Notes: generated by a model from the letters alone, not told the origin. DNA of 32,989 bases from an uncultured Cellvibrionales bacterium (GCA_937864065.1 CALMIC010000152.1:1-32989); one strand, 5' to 3'. Positions 8,121-19,006 are shown, numbered from the stretch's first letter. Numbers and translations are program-made.

Positions 8121-10015
8121 TGGCGCGCGAGGGTGACGATACCGGCCTGCGTGCTACCCGGCGCACACCAACATCGGCTGGGCGCAAGAAAGCGGCCGCC
8201 GCCGGCAAGCCCGCCATGCAGAAGCTGCGCGAACGGCAGGCGGCACTGCTGGGCCTGTTCGACAACAGCAGCTGGCGTTTCAAGATAGTCGGTGGCTTCC
8301 TGTTGTTGTTGGCGGTGGTGCTCGTGGGCCGCATCGCCGACCACCAGGTCTTCATGAACCATGATTTCCTCGCGCGCCAGGGTGAGGCGCGTACTGTGCG
8401 CACCGAAAGCATTCCCGCTCACCGCGGCATGATCACGGACCGCAATGGTGAGCCGCTGGCTGTCAGCACGCCGGTGGTGACGCTGTGGGCCAACCCGAAG
8501 GTGCTGGGGCAGGACGCAGCCAACTGGGAGGCTGTCGGCAAGGCAATGGGCTGGAGCGAACAGGAATTGCGTGAGCGCATGGCGCAATACGGCGGCAAGG
8601 AGTTCATGTACCTGCGCCGGCATTTGTCGCCCGCTGAAGCGGAAACAGTGATGGCGCTTGATATCGACGGTGTCTATGCGCTGCGCGAGTACAAGCGTTT
8701 CTACCCTGCCGGTGAAGTCGCGGCGCACCTGGTCGGCTTTACCAATATCGACGACAAGGGCCAGGAGGGCATCGAGCTCGCCTTTAATGAAGCGTTGACC
8801 GGCATCCCCGGCAAGCGCAGGGTCGTCAAGGACCTTAAGGGGCGCATCGTCAAAGACCTGGGGCTGCAGCAGCCGGAACAGCACGGCGTTGACCTTGCGC
8901 TCAGCATCGACCTGCGTGTGCAGTACTTTGCCCACACGATACTGAAGCAGATCGTCACCGATTTCGGTGCGCTCGGTGGTTCTGCTGTCGTGCTGGATGT
9001 GCACACCGGTGAAGTGCTGGCGATGGTCAATTCGCCTTCGTTCAATCCCAATAACCGCACGGGTGTGAAGCCGCAACAGATGCGCAACCGGGCGCTGGTC
9101 GATGTATTCGAGCCGGGCTCGACCGTCAAGCCGCTGACGATGGCTGCCGGGCTTGAAAGTGGCAAGTGGCGCCCGGAAATGACGATCGACACGAATCCGG
9201 GTTCGATCCGTGTGCATGACAAGGTGTTCAAGGACCATAACAACTACGGCGTGATTGACCTGACCAAGGTGATCGCCAAGTCCAGCCAGGTCGGTACCGT
9301 GACGATTGCGATGTCGCTGGAACCGAATGCCGTGCGCAATATGTTCCACCGTTTCGGCTTCGGCCAGCCCACCGGTACCGGCTTTCCCGGCGAGAGTGTC
9401 GGCGTGTTGCCTAGCTACCAGCGTTGGCGCGACCTTGATCGCGCCACACTCGCCTTTGGCCACGGTGTGGCGGTCACGACCTTGCAGCTGGCCCAGGCCT
9501 ACAGTGTGTTTGCCAACCACGGGGAGCGGCGACCGGTGTCATTGCTGCGGCAGGATAATGAGCGCGGCGGTGAGCAGGTACTGGCAGACGCAGTGGTGAA
9601 GCAGATCATGCCGATGCTCGAGGCGGTGACGAAACCGGGCGGTACCGGCACCCGTGCCCGCGTGCCGGGTTTTCGCGTTGGCGGCAAGACCGGCACGGTG
9701 CACAAGCTGGGTCCTGGCGGGTACAGCCCGAACCGTTATGTCGCGATGTTTGCCGGGATCGCGCCGATGAGCAATCCGCGCTATGCCATGGCGGTGATGA
9801 TCGATGAGCCGAGCGAAGGCAAGTATTACGGCGGTGAGGTCGCGGCGCCCGTATTCGGGCAGTTGATGCAGGGCGTGTTGCAACTGATGGGTGAAGTACC
9901 CGATGACCTGCAGCCTCCCGCAGCGCCGGGCCAACTGCCGGCTGCACAGAAAACGGCCGACAAGAAGGCGCCGGGCAATGGCAAGGCCGTGGTTGCCGGG
10001 AAGGTGGCTGCATGA
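8120..10015 (+). CDS. ftsI: Septal peptidoglycan transpeptidase FtsI (PBP3)
   Basis: A 631-residue class B penicillin-binding protein that crosslinks septal peptidoglycan with FtsW. It has a basic cytoplasmic tail of about 55 residues, a membrane anchor (IVGGFLLLLAVVLVGRIA), a pedestal domain beginning RTESIPAHRGMITDRNGEPLA, and a transpeptidase domain. The active serine is in GSTVK (Ser334) and the KTGT motif begins at Lys523. The middle motif reads SSQ (388-390) where E. coli PBP3 has SSN. The start is the ATG at 8120, which shares its A with the ftsL TGA; the GTG three bases earlier is an alternative. A Lys/Pro/Ala-rich tail follows the domain. Overlaps murE by 4 bases. Confidence 0.96.
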   Translation: MAREGDDTGLRATRRTPTSAGRKKAAAAGKPAMQKLRERQAALLGLFDNSSWRFKIVGGFLLLLAVVLVGRIADHQVFMNHDFLARQGEARTVRTESIPAHRGMITDRNGEPLAVSTPVVTLWANPKVLGQDAANWEAVGKAMGWSEQELRERMAQYGGKEFMYLRRHLSPAEAETVMALDIDGVYALREYKRFYPAGEVAAHLVGFTNIDDKGQEGIELAFNEALTGIPGKRRVVKDLKGRIVKDLGLQQPEQHGVDLALSIDLRVQYFAHTILKQIVTDFGALGGSAVVLDVHTGEVLAMVNSPSFNPNNRTGVKPQQMRNRALVDVFEPGSTVKPLTMAAGLESGKWRPEMTIDTNPGSIRVHDKVFKDHNNYGVIDLTKVIAKSSQVGTVTIAMSLEPNAVRNMFHRFGFGQPTGTGFPGESVGVLPSYQRWRDLDRATLAFGHGVAVTTLQLAQAYSVFANHGERRPVSLLRQDNERGGEQVLADAVVKQIMPMLEAVTKPGGTGTRARVPGFRVGGKTGTVHKLGPGGYSPNRYVAMFAGIAPMSNPRYAMAVMIDEPSEGKYYGGEVAAPVFGQLMQGVLQLMGEVPDDLQPPAAPGQLPAAQKTADKKAPGNGKAVVAGKVAA

Positions 10016-11490
10016 TGCGTCCGGCTGCCTTCCTGCAACCCTGGTGTGGTGAATTGCCGGCCGGCCTGCTGCTAGCCGACTTGCGACTCGACAGTCGCCA
10101 GGTCTGTGCCAACGATGCTTTCTTTGCGCTGGCCAGCGGTGAAGGGCTGCAGGCGCACGTCGCGCAAGCGGAGGCTTGCGGTGCTGCACTGGTGGTCGTC
10201 GAGCGCGGGCAAACAGTGCAAACACGCTGCCCTGTGGTGGCAGTCGAGAACCTGCGCAGTTGCCTGGGCGCTATCGCCAGCCGTTTTTATGGTGAGCCAT
10301 CCGCTGCGTGCAAGGTGATCGGCATAACCGGCACCAATGGGAAGACCTCGTGTTCGCACTGGCTGGCGCAGGCATGGCAGCAGCTGGCCGGTCCTGCCGG
10401 CATCATCGGCACGCTCGGTTGTGGTCTCGTGTGTGACACCGATCGCCACGATACCGGCCTCACCACGCCGGATGTGTTGAGCAACCAGCGGCTGCTGGCC
10501 GGCATGGTGCAACAGGGCGTGGCGATGGTGGCGATGGAAGTGTCTTCGCATGCGCTGGAACAGGGGCGTGTCGATGGCGTGCTCTTTGATACCGCCATTT
10601 TCACCAACCTGTCGCGTGACCATCTCGATTACCACGGCGACATGCAGTCCTATGCGGCTGCGAAACAGAAATTGTTCGAGCGCGGGGAATTGCAACTGTC
10701 GGTCATCAATACTGATGACGACTTTGGCAAGGCCCTGTGCAGTCTTACGCGGCCTGGCAGCCATCGTGTGCTGACCTACGCCGTGCAGGACAAGACAGCC
10801 GATCTCGGAGTGGAGCGTTTTGAGTTTACCGGTCGCGGCATCGCGGCCAGTATACGGACGCCCTGGGGGAGGGGTGAGCTGCAGAGCAGGTTCCCGGGGG
10901 GGTATAACCTGCTCAATATCCTTGCGGTAGCAGCCACCCTGTGTGCTCACGGCATGAGCCTGCAAACTGTACTGGGGGCAGTGACACAGTTGCAGGCCGT
11001 GCCGGGACGCACGCAAATTGTCAGTGGCGATGAGGACGATATCCTCGTGGTCATCGATTACGCGCATACGCCGGATGCGCTGGCAAAAATCCTGGCCGCC
11101 TTGCGCGAGCAGGCGCAACAGCAGTTGTGGTGTGTGTTCGGTTGCGGTGGCAACCGCGATAGCGGCAAGCGGCCGCAGATGGCTGAAGTGGCTGCCGCAG
11201 GCGCCGATGCCATTATCGTGACCAGCGATAACCCGCGTAACGAGTCGCCGGAGGCGATCATTGCCGATGTCGTTGCCGGCTTTGCCGGTGGTGCCCATCG
11301 CGTTATCGCGGACCGCGCCGCTGCGATTGCGGCTGCGATCGGCGAAGCGCGCCGTGGCGATATCGTGCTGGTGGCCGGCAAAGGCCACGAGGATTACCAG
11401 GAAGTGGCGGGCCGGCGCCTGCCGTTTTCCGACAGTGATGAAGCGCGCCGTGCGCTGGCGCGCCGCCGTGCTGCGGGAGTTGAGGCATGA
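10012..11490 (+). CDS. murE: UDP-MurNAc-tripeptide synthetase MurE (meso-diaminopimelate ligase)
   Basis: 492 residues. MurE adds the third residue of the stem peptide in the cytoplasm. The ATP loop is GITGTNGKTSCSHW (about 104-117), the central domain has EVSSHALEQGRVDG and FTNLSRDHLDYHGDM, and the C-terminal domain has VIDYAHTPDAL. The substrate motif DNPR (TSDNPRNESPEAI, near residue 406) is the known signature for meso-diaminopimelate rather than lysine, as expected for a Gram-negative. Starts at ATG 10012 overlapping the ftsI stop; a second ATG follows at once (ATGATG). Ends overlapping murF by 4 bases. Confidence 0.97.
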   Translation: MMRPAAFLQPWCGELPAGLLLADLRLDSRQVCANDAFFALASGEGLQAHVAQAEACGAALVVVERGQTVQTRCPVVAVENLRSCLGAIASRFYGEPSAACKVIGITGTNGKTSCSHWLAQAWQQLAGPAGIIGTLGCGLVCDTDRHDTGLTTPDVLSNQRLLAGMVQQGVAMVAMEVSSHALEQGRVDGVLFDTAIFTNLSRDHLDYHGDMQSYAAAKQKLFERGELQLSVINTDDDFGKALCSLTRPGSHRVLTYAVQDKTADLGVERFEFTGRGIAASIRTPWGRGELQSRFPGGYNLLNILAVAATLCAHGMSLQTVLGAVTQLQAVPGRTQIVSGDEDDILVVIDYAHTPDALAKILAALREQAQQQLWCVFGCGGNRDSGKRPQMAEVAAAGADAIIVTSDNPRNESPEAIIADVVAGFAGGAHRVIADRAAAIAAAIGEARRGDIVLVAGKGHEDYQEVAGRRLPFSDSDEARRALARRRAAGVEA

Positions 11491-12857
11491 TGAGGTCGCT
11501 GTCATTGGCCGAACTGGCGCAGGCTTGCGGTGTGGCGCCGCCAACAGCGCCTGCCGTGTTCAGCGGCGTCACCACCGACAGCCGCCAGGTGAAGCCGGGC
11601 GACCTGTTTGTCGCACTGCGCGGTGAACGCTTTGACGCACATGATTTTCTTGCCGATGTGCAGCGAGCCGGTGCAGCGGCGGCATTGGTCGAACGGCTTG
11701 ATGCGGCGGTAGCGCTGCCACAACTGGCGGTGCCGGATGCTGTGCTGGCCTTGGCCCAGCTCGCTGCACTGAACCGCGCGCAATTCAACGGCACGGTGAT
11801 TGGTCTTACCGGCAGCGCCGGCAAGACGACGACGAAAGAGATGATTGCTGCCATCCTCGCGCAGAGCGGCAAGCCGCTGGTCACTGCAGGTAACCTGAAC
11901 AACCATATCGGTGTGCCACTGACCTTGCTGCGGCTGGCGCCTGAACATGACTGTGCAGTCATCGAGATGGGCGCCAGTGCGATGGGCGAAATCCGCTACC
12001 TCACACAGCTGGTGCGCCCGGCTGTGGCGCTGGTGACAACCGTGGAGGCTGCCCACATCGAAGGGTTCGGTTCGATCGAGAATATCGCGCGCGGCAAGCG
12101 CGAGATTTTCGAGGGGCTCGCAGCGGGCGGCACGGCCGTCATCAACCTCGACAATCGCTGGACAGCCTCCTGGCGTGATGCGCTGCTGCGCGATCATCGT
12201 GTGCTGGCGTTTTCCACCGTACAAGCTGCCGATGTGTGGGCCAGCGATATCGCGCAGGATGCCGGCGGCTTGCGTTTTGTGTTGCATGCGTGCGGGCAGG
12301 CCTTGCCGCTGCGGCTTGCTTTCATCGGTCGCCACAATGTCGGCAATGCCCTGGCAGCTGCAGCTTGTTGCCTCGGTGCCGGCTTGCCGCTGCAGCAGGT
12401 GGTCGCCGGCTTGCAGGCGGCGCAACCGTACAAGGGGCGTCTGCAGAGCAGGGCTGGCATCAATGGTTGCCTCGTCATTGATGACAGTTACAACGCCAAT
12501 CCCGCTGCTGTCCGCATGGCGGTTGATGCCTTGCTGGCCTGTGAGGGCGACAGGATCCTGGTGCTCGGTGACATGGCCGAGCTGGGTCCTGAAGCGCTGG
12601 CGCTGCACGCAGAGGCCGGCCGTGACGCCAAGGCAGCAGGTATCACAACGCTGCTGGTCACCGGCGAGCTGTCGCGCGCCACGGCTGACGGATTTGGTGC
12701 CGGTGCCGAATATTTTCCCGATTGGCAATCGCTCGCGGCCAGCTGCCGCAGCCGTGCCACCAACAATACCGTTTTTCTGATCAAGGGTTCCCGCAGTGCC
12801 GGCATGGATCGTGTTGCCGATGTACTGGCCGGGACAGGGAGTACTGCTGCATGCTGA
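11487..12857 (+). CDS. murF: UDP-MurNAc-pentapeptide synthetase MurF
   Basis: 456 residues. MurF adds D-Ala-D-Ala to UDP-MurNAc-tripeptide, the last cytoplasmic step before MraY. The N-terminal substrate domain includes [18 protein letters not shown], followed by the ATP loop [15 protein letters not shown] with the MurF-type [26 protein letters not shown], and the C-terminal [16 protein letters not shown] that marks the family. Starts at 11487 with the ATGATG pattern also seen in murE. Overlaps mraY by 7 bases. Confidence 0.97.
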   Translation: MMRSLSLAELAQACGVAPPTAPAVFSGVTTDSRQVKPGDLFVALRGERFDAHDFLADVQRAGAAAALVERLDAAVALPQLAVPDAVLALAQLAALNRAQFNGTVIGLTGSAGKTTTKEMIAAILAQSGKPLVTAGNLNNHIGVPLTLLRLAPEHDCAVIEMGASAMGEIRYLTQLVRPAVALVTTVEAAHIEGFGSIENIARGKREIFEGLAAGGTAVINLDNRWTASWRDALLRDHRVLAFSTVQAADVWASDIAQDAGGLRFVLHACGQALPLRLAFIGRHNVGNALAAAACCLGAGLPLQQVVAGLQAAQPYKGRLQSRAGINGCLVIDDSYNANPAAVRMAVDALLACEGDRILVLGDMAELGPEALALHAEAGRDAKAAGITTLLVTGELSRATADGFGAGAEYFPDWQSLAASCRSRATNNTVFLIKGSRSAGMDRVADVLAGTGSTAAC

Positions 12858-13933
12858 TCTGGTTGGCTGACTACCTCGCGCAATACTTCAGCGGGTTTGC
12901 TGTTGTGAAGTACCAGACATTCCGCGCCATCATGGGCGTACTCACCGCACTGATGTTCTCGCTGTGGATGGGGCCGGCCGTCATTGCCTACCTGCAGCGG
13001 CTCAAGATCGGCCAGTCGGTGCGCACCGACGGCCCGCAAACGCACCTCGGAAAATCCGGCACGCCGACCATGGGTGGTGTGCTGATCCTATTGTCGATTT
13101 GCCTCAGTACCCTGTTGTGGAGCCGGCTCGACAGTCGCTATGTCTGGGTCGTCATCATCACGACAGTCTGCTTTGCTGCAGTCGGCTGGGTGGATGACTG
13201 GCGCAAGGTCGTGGAGAAAAATTCCCGTGGCTTGCCGTCGCGCTGGAAATATTTCTGGCAGTCGGTGTTTGGCCTGGCAGCGGCGCTGTTCCTGTACCAC
13301 ACTGCCACCAGCCCGGTTGAGCTGCAGCTGTATGTGCCGTTCTTCAAGGAAGTGGCGATCAATCTTGGCTGGTTCTATGTGCCGTTTGTCTATTTTGTTG
13401 TGGTCGGTTCGAGCAATGCTGTCAACCTGACTGACGGCCTCGACGGGCTGGCGATCATGCCTTCGGTGATGATTGCCGGCGCGCTGGCGATCATTGCCTA
13501 CCTCACCGGCAACATCAAGTTTGCCCAGTACCTCAACATCCCCTATATCGCCGGTGCCGGTGAACTCGTCGTGTTCTGTGGTGCCTTTATTGGTGCCGGC
13601 CTCGGTTTCCTCTGGTTCAACACCTATCCGGCGCAAGTGTTCATGGGTGATGTCGGTGCGCTGGCGCTCGGTGCGGCACTGGGCCTGATGGCGGTCATCG
13701 TGCGGCACGAAATCGTCTTCTTCATCATGAGCGGTGTGTTTGTCATGGAAACCGTGTCGGTGATGCTGCAGGTGGCGTCGTTCAAGTTGACCGGGAAGCG
13801 GATCTTCCGCATGGCGCCGATCCATCACCACTTCGAACTGAAAGGCTGGCCGGAGCCGCGCGTTATCGTGCGCTTCTGGATCATCACCGTCATCCTGGTG
13901 CTGGCCGGCCTGGCCACACTGAAATTGCGTTGA
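12851..13933 (+). CDS. mraY: Phospho-MurNAc-pentapeptide translocase MraY
   Basis: A 360-residue, ten-helix membrane enzyme that transfers phospho-MurNAc-pentapeptide to undecaprenyl phosphate, giving lipid I. The length equals that of E. coli MraY. Catalytic and substrate motifs are intact: the Asp pair in [31 protein letters not shown], and the histidine-rich loop [14 protein letters not shown]. The start is the ATG at 12851, inside the last codons of murF; the ORF-track start (12722) lies in murF coding sequence. Ten bases separate it from murD. Confidence 0.97.
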   Translation: MLIWLADYLAQYFSGFAVVKYQTFRAIMGVLTALMFSLWMGPAVIAYLQRLKIGQSVRTDGPQTHLGKSGTPTMGGVLILLSICLSTLLWSRLDSRYVWVVIITTVCFAAVGWVDDWRKVVEKNSRGLPSRWKYFWQSVFGLAAALFLYHTATSPVELQLYVPFFKEVAINLGWFYVPFVYFVVVGSSNAVNLTDGLDGLAIMPSVMIAGALAIIAYLTGNIKFAQYLNIPYIAGAGELVVFCGAFIGAGLGFLWFNTYPAQVFMGDVGALALGAALGLMAVIVRHEIVFFIMSGVFVMETVSVMLQVASFKLTGKRIFRMAPIHHHFELKGWPEPRVIVRFWIITVILVLAGLATLKLR

Positions 13934-13943
13934 GGAAAAACGG

Positions 13944-15281
13944 ATGCCGGCAGCAGCCAAGCAGCGGATCGTGATCGGGATGGGCAAGACCGGCCTGTCC
14001 TGTGCGCGTTTCCTGCAGGCGCGCGGCGAGATATTTGCCTGGTGCGATACGCGTGAACATCCGCCCGGTCTCGATGCGATCCGGCACGAGTTTCCGGCTG
14101 TCGCATTGCATTGTGGTGAACTTGATCCGGCGCTGCTGGCTGCTGCGAGCGAGATCGTGGTGAGCCCGGGTGTGTCGGTGCAGGAGCCGGCCCTGCGCGC
14201 AGCCAGCGATACCGGCGTGCCGTTGGTGGGTGACATCGAGTTGTTCGTGCGTGCGACACGCAAGCCGGTCATCGCGATCACCGGCTCGAATGCCAAGAGC
14301 ACGGTCACCACGCTGGTCGGCGACATGGCCCGCATCTGTGGCCTCTGCGTCGGCGTGGGCGGCAATCTCGGTACGCCGGTGCTCGACATGCTGGCCGATG
14401 ATGATTCAACCGATTGTTACGTGCTGGAACTGTCCAGTTTCCAGCTCGAAACCACGCACAGCTTGCAGGCGTTCGTCGCCACGATCCTGAACATCACCGA
14501 AGACCACATGGATCGCTATGACAGCCTCGCCGATTATGTCGCCGCCAAGCAGCGCATCTATCGCAGTGCGGCCTATGCTGTCAGCAATCGCGCCGATGCG
14601 CTGACGGTGCCGGCAGCGGGGTTTGCCGGGCAGGCATGGTCTTTTGGTCTGGATGACGTGGCGGGGCATGCTGTGGGTGTGCGTGATTGTGACGGCATGC
14701 GCTGGCTGGTCAGTGGCGATACGCGTTTGCTGCGGGTCGATGAGATCCGCATTGCCGGTCAGCACAACCTGGCCAATGTTGCCGCCGCGTTTGCCATCGC
14801 ACTGGCGGCAGGATGGGATAGTGCGCGTTGTGCGGATGCCGTGCGCGCGTTTAACGGTTTGCCGCATCGCTGCCAGTGGGTGGCCGAAAAGCGCGGCGTG
14901 CGTTTCTACAACGACTCGAAGGGCACCAATATCGGTGCCACGATTGCCGCGATCGAAGGCCTGGCAGGGCAGCGCAACATCGTGCTGATCGCCGGCGGCG
15001 ATGGCAAGGGTGCGGATTTCAGCCAGCTCGCACCAGCGGTGGCGGCGCATGTGCGCCAGCTGGTGCTGATTGGCCGCGATGCCGACAGTATCGCTGTTGC
15101 CTGTAATGGTGTGCCGCAACTGCGGGCAGTGTCGATGGGTGATGCAGTGCAACGAGCGCAGCAGTGTGCGCGGCCTGGCGATGTGGTGCTGCTGTCGCCA
15201 GCCTGTGCCAGTTTCGACATGTTCACTGGCTACGATGATCGCGGCCGGCAATTCTGTGCCGCAGTGGAGTCGTTGGCATGA
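13944..15281 (+). CDS. murD: UDP-MurNAc-L-alanine:D-glutamate ligase MurD
   Basis: 445 residues. MurD adds D-glutamate to UDP-MurNAc-L-Ala. The N-terminal Rossmann domain begins IVIGMGKTGLSCARF. The ATP loop is ITGSNAKSTVTTLVGDM, with Ala where E. coli has Gly in SNGKST. Further marks are ELSSFQLETTHSL, NITEDHMDRYDSLADY, FNGLPHRCQWV and FYNDSKGTNIGAT, then LLSPACASFDMF near the end. AGGAAA precedes the ATG, one of the few dcw genes with its own spaced ribosome-binding site. Overlaps ftsW by 4 bases. Confidence 0.97.
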   Translation: MPAAAKQRIVIGMGKTGLSCARFLQARGEIFAWCDTREHPPGLDAIRHEFPAVALHCGELDPALLAAASEIVVSPGVSVQEPALRAASDTGVPLVGDIELFVRATRKPVIAITGSNAKSTVTTLVGDMARICGLCVGVGGNLGTPVLDMLADDDSTDCYVLELSSFQLETTHSLQAFVATILNITEDHMDRYDSLADYVAAKQRIYRSAAYAVSNRADALTVPAAGFAGQAWSFGLDDVAGHAVGVRDCDGMRWLVSGDTRLLRVDEIRIAGQHNLANVAAAFAIALAAGWDSARCADAVRAFNGLPHRCQWVAEKRGVRFYNDSKGTNIGATIAAIEGLAGQRNIVLIAGGDGKGADFSQLAPAVAAHVRQLVLIGRDADSIAVACNGVPQLRAVSMGDAVQRAQQCARPGDVVLLSPACASFDMFTGYDDRGRQFCAAVESLA

Positions 15282-16477
15282 ACACGATGCTGGCGCGAGT
15301 CAACTGGCAGGATTACCCGGTGCGCAGCAATCACCGCGGCAACCTGGTGCTCGGCATGGACATGCCACTGCTGGTGGTGACGTTGTCTCTCTTGTGCCTG
15401 GGCTGGGTGATGGTGACCTCGGCTTCGCTCGACTACGCTTTCCAGACCACCGGCGACACGTTTTTCTTTTCCAAGCGCCACGGTATTTACCTGCTGTTGT
15501 CGCTGATGGCCGGCGCGACAGTGTTGACGGTGCCATACGAACGCTGGCGCCGTATTGATGTCGCTTTTCTGGTGGTGGCCATCATCCTGCTGCTGGTGGT
15601 GCTGTTGCCCGGCATCGGCCGACGCGTCAACGGCAGCCAGCGCTGGCTCAACCTCGGTTTCATGACCTTGCAGGTGTCCGAGATCGCGAAGTGGGCCAGC
15701 ATGGTGTTCTTTGCCGGTTACCTGGTGCGGCGGCGCGAGGAGATGCGCAACAGTATCTGGGGCTTCATCAAGCCGTTCCTGGTGCTCGGTATGCTGGCAG
15801 TACTTTTGCTGGCTGAACCGGACTTCGGTGCCACCGTCGTGATTGGTGCTTCCACCATGACCCTGCTGTTCCTTGCCGGTGCGCCATTGTCGCGTTTTGT
15901 GCCGTTGTTTGTCCTTTGCCTGTTGGCTGGCGGCTTCCTCGCTGTCACGGAATCCTACCGCCTCGCCCGCTTGCTCGCGTTTGTCGATCCGTGGGAAGAG
16001 TCGGTGATGTATGGCAGCGGCTACCAGCTCACGCAATCGCTGATCGCCATCGGGCGGGGGGAGTGGCTCGGCGTCGGCCTTGGCCACAGCGTGCAGAAAC
16101 TGTTCTACCTGCCGGAAGCGCATACCGATTTCGTGTTCAGCATCTGGGCCGAGGAAGCCGGGCTGGCCGGCTGTGTCGCCATCATCGGGCTGTTCGTGAT
16201 GATGATCTGGCGCATTTTTGTGGTTGCCCGTATCGCTGCGGCACGCGGTGAGCATTTTGGCGCGCTGGTCGCGACCGGTATGGCTCTGCTGATCGGCTTC
16301 CAGGCTTTCGTCAACATGGGCGTGGCTTCCGGCTTGCTGCCGACCAAGGGCCTGACCTTGCCGTTTATCAGCTACGGCGGTAGTAGCCTGATGGTCAGTG
16401 CGGCGATGGCGGCGATGGTGCTGCGGCTGAGTTTTGAAAACCGGCAGGCCGCGAAAGCGGTGGTGGTGGCACCATGA
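15278..16477 (+). CDS. ftsW: Septal peptidoglycan glycosyltransferase FtsW
   Basis: A 399-residue polytopic protein of the SEDS family that polymerises lipid II at the septum with FtsI. Family marks: FSKRHGIYLLLSL, the extracellular RRVNGSQRWLNLGFMTLQVSEIAK region, GSGYQLTQSLIAIGRGEW, the catalytic-loop LPEAHTDFVFSIWAEEAG, and C-terminal PTKGLTLPFISYGGSSL. A short cytoplasmic tail follows. The distinction from RodA rests on its place between murD and murG. Start ATGA-overlaps murD; the end ATGA-overlaps murG. Confidence 0.97.
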   Translation: MNTMLARVNWQDYPVRSNHRGNLVLGMDMPLLVVTLSLLCLGWVMVTSASLDYAFQTTGDTFFFSKRHGIYLLLSLMAGATVLTVPYERWRRIDVAFLVVAIILLLVVLLPGIGRRVNGSQRWLNLGFMTLQVSEIAKWASMVFFAGYLVRRREEMRNSIWGFIKPFLVLGMLAVLLLAEPDFGATVVIGASTMTLLFLAGAPLSRFVPLFVLCLLAGGFLAVTESYRLARLLAFVDPWEESVMYGSGYQLTQSLIAIGRGEWLGVGLGHSVQKLFYLPEAHTDFVFSIWAEEAGLAGCVAIIGLFVMMIWRIFVVARIAAARGEHFGALVATGMALLIGFQAFVNMGVASGLLPTKGLTLPFISYGGSSLMVSAAMAAMVLRLSFENRQAAKAVVVAP

Positions 16478-17589
16478 AGGCGATGTCCGTGCAACAAGCA
16501 CCGCGCGTGCTGGTGATGGCCGGCGGCACCGGCGGCCATGTCTTTCCGGCACTAGCGGTGGCAAAAATCCTGCGCGCGCGCGGCTGGCAGGTGGAGTGGC
16601 TTGGTACGGCGAACGGCATCGAGTCGCGCGTGGTGCCGGCCAATGAGATCCAGCTGCACTGCATCACCGCAGTGGGCCTGCGCGGCAAGGGTTTGCGCAA
16701 GCTGCTGGTCGCGCCGTTCCAGCTGTTGCGCGCACAGTGGCAGTCGCTACAGTTGTTGCGGAGCTTCCGGCCTGATGTGGTGCTCGGTATGGGCGGCTTT
16801 GCTTCCGGCCCCGGTGGTTTGTCAGCGTTCCTGTTGCGCGTGCCGTTGGTGATCCACGAACAGAATGCTGTGGCAGGCACCACGAACCGGTTGCTGGCGC
16901 GATTCGCGCAGCGTGTGTTGTCGGCATTCCCCTCCGTGTTTGCCGGTGGTGAGGCCGTGGGCAACCCGGTGCGTGAAGAGATTGCTTCGTTGGCTGCGGC
17001 GGGCAAGGCAATCACGCCGGCGGATGAGCCGCTCAAATTGCTGGTGCTCGGCGGCAGCCAGGGCGCAAAGGCGCTGAACAGTTTGCTGCCACAGGCGCTG
17101 GCATTGTTACCGGCGGCACAAAGGCCGGACGTATTCCACCAAGCGGGTGCAAACCTGGTCGACGAGGCGCGCGACAACTATTGCGCGGCCGGTGTCGCAG
17201 CGCGGGTCGAGCCGTTTGTCGAGGACATGGCAGCCATGTACCGCTGGGCCGACCTCGCCATCTGCCGCTCCGGTGCGATGACAGTGTCTGAACTCGCGTG
17301 CGCGCAGTTGCCGGCATTGCTGGTGCCATTTCCGTTTGCAATTGACGATCACCAGACCGCCAATGCGCGCTGGCTGGTTGATGCCGGTGCTGCCCGCTTG
17401 TTGCCGCAGTCCGGACTCGATGCCGCTGCACTCGCGGCCCTGCTGCAGGAGCTGGCCGGCCAGCGCGAAAAACTCCGGGCCATGGCGCAGGCGATGGCTG
17501 CGCAGGCAAAACCCGATTCGGCCAGTCGCGTGGCAGATATCTGTGTCGCGGCCAGCCAGTACCGACAAGAGGACAAGCGCCATGCTTAA
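16474..17589 (+). CDS. murG: Lipid II synthase MurG (GlcNAc transferase)
   Basis: 371 residues with the GT-B fold. MurG adds GlcNAc from UDP-GlcNAc to lipid I on the inner face of the membrane. The N-terminal glycine loop is [16 protein letters not shown], and [11 protein letters not shown] and [14 protein letters not shown] follow. The C-terminal donor site has [23 protein letters not shown] and a [14 protein letters not shown] segment. The start at 16474 overlaps ftsW by 4 bases; the ATG at 16483 is an alternative that would shorten it by three residues. The end overlaps murC by 8 bases. Confidence 0.97.
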   Translation: MKAMSVQQAPRVLVMAGGTGGHVFPALAVAKILRARGWQVEWLGTANGIESRVVPANEIQLHCITAVGLRGKGLRKLLVAPFQLLRAQWQSLQLLRSFRPDVVLGMGGFASGPGGLSAFLLRVPLVIHEQNAVAGTTNRLLARFAQRVLSAFPSVFAGGEAVGNPVREEIASLAAAGKAITPADEPLKLLVLGGSQGAKALNSLLPQALALLPAAQRPDVFHQAGANLVDEARDNYCAAGVAARVEPFVEDMAAMYRWADLAICRSGAMTVSELACAQLPALLVPFPFAIDDHQTANARWLVDAGAARLLPQSGLDAAALAALLQELAGQREKLRAMAQAMAAQAKPDSASRVADICVAASQYRQEDKRHA

Positions 17590-19006
17590 AGCTGGCCCGA
17601 TTTCCATCCCCGAGATGCGCCGCATCCGCCGCATCCATTTCATTGGTATCGGTGGTGCCGGCATGTGCGGGATCGCCGAAGTGTTGCTGAACCAGGGCTA
17701 CGAGATTTCCGGTTCCGACTTGCGTGAAGGGCCTGTCGTCGAGCGCCTGCGCAATCTGGGCGCGCAGGTGGCGATTGGCCACTCGCAGGACAATGTCAGT
17801 GGTGTTGATGTCGTGGTGGTGTCGACTGCCATTGATCCGAAGAACCCGGAATTGCTGGCCGCGCGCGAGCGGCGCATCCCGGTCGTGCGCCGTGCGGAAA
17901 TGCTGGCCGAGATCATGCGCTACCGCCACGGTATCGCCATTGCCGGTGCGCACGGCAAGACGACCACAACCAGCCTGATTGCCTCGCTGCTGGCGGAAGC
18001 CGGCCGCGACCCGACCTATGTCATCGGCGGCCTGCTGAACAGTTCGGGCAGCAACGCCGGTCTCGGTGCCAGCCGTTATCTCGTCGCGGAAGCCGACGAA
18101 AGTGATGCATCATTCCTGCACCTGCAGCCGATGGTGTCGGTTGTCACCAATATCGATGCCGACCACATGGAAACCTATGGCGGCGATTTCCGCAAATTGC
18201 AGCAGACCTATGTGCAGTTCCTGCATAACCTGCCGTTTTATGGCGTGGCGGTGGTGTGCATCGACGACAAGCCGGTATGCGAGATCCTCGCTGATATCGG
18301 CCGTCCTACCATTACCTACGGTTTCAGCGAGCAGGCCGATTTCCGCATTGTCGATGTCAAACAGCAGCGGATGCAGAGTACGTTTACCGTCCTGCGCCCT
18401 GAGCATCCGCCCATCACGGCAACGATCAACCTGCCGGGTGTGCACAATGTGCAGAACGCGACGGCTGCGATTGCCGTGGCCACCGATGAAGGCGTAGAGG
18501 ACGAAGTGATTGTCCGCGCGCTGGCGAAATTCCAGGGTGTCGGCCGGCGCTTCCAGGTGTACGGCGAGTATGCCGTCGGCAACGGGCAGGCAATGCTGGT
18601 CGATGACTACGGCCACCACCCGCGCGAAGTGGACTCGGTCATCAATGCCGTGCGCAAGGGCTGGCCGGAGCGGCGGCTGGTAATGATCTACCAGCCGCAT
18701 CGCTACACGCGCACCCGCGACCTCTATGAGGATTTCGTCGCCGTGTTGTCGAAAGTCGATGTGCTGCTGCTGCTGGATGTCTATGCCGCCGGCGAAGCGT
18801 TCATCCGTGGTGCGGACAGCCGCTCGCTGGCGCGCAGCATCCGCCAGCGCGGCCAGGTCGACCCGGTGTTTGTCGAAAGCATTGATGCCGTGCCTGCCGT
18901 GCTGGCACCGCTGTTGCAGCCGGGCGATATCGTCGTGACGCAGGGTGCCGGCAATGTCGGGGCGCTGGCCGGCACGTTGGCACGCGCACAGTTGAAAGGG
19001 GTGTGA
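17582..19006 (+). CDS. murC: UDP-MurNAc:L-alanine ligase MurC
   Basis: 474 residues. MurC adds L-alanine to UDP-MurNAc, the first amino acid of the stem peptide. Marks: [17 protein letters not shown], the ATP loop [44 protein letters not shown], and [16 protein letters not shown], then [12 protein letters not shown]. The ORF-track start (17336) is inside murG; the ATG at 17582 fits the family start and overlaps murG by 8 bases. murB does not follow, as in E. coli; ddlB comes directly, 1 base after the stop. Confidence 0.97.
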   Translation: MLKAGPISIPEMRRIRRIHFIGIGGAGMCGIAEVLLNQGYEISGSDLREGPVVERLRNLGAQVAIGHSQDNVSGVDVVVVSTAIDPKNPELLAARERRIPVVRRAEMLAEIMRYRHGIAIAGAHGKTTTTSLIASLLAEAGRDPTYVIGGLLNSSGSNAGLGASRYLVAEADESDASFLHLQPMVSVVTNIDADHMETYGGDFRKLQQTYVQFLHNLPFYGVAVVCIDDKPVCEILADIGRPTITYGFSEQADFRIVDVKQQRMQSTFTVLRPEHPPITATINLPGVHNVQNATAAIAVATDEGVEDEVIVRALAKFQGVGRRFQVYGEYAVGNGQAMLVDDYGHHPREVDSVINAVRKGWPERRLVMIYQPHRYTRTRDLYEDFVAVLSKVDVLLLLDVYAAGEAFIRGADSRSLARSIRQRGQVDPVFVESIDAVPAVLAPLLQPGDIVVTQGAGNVGALAGTLARAQLKGV

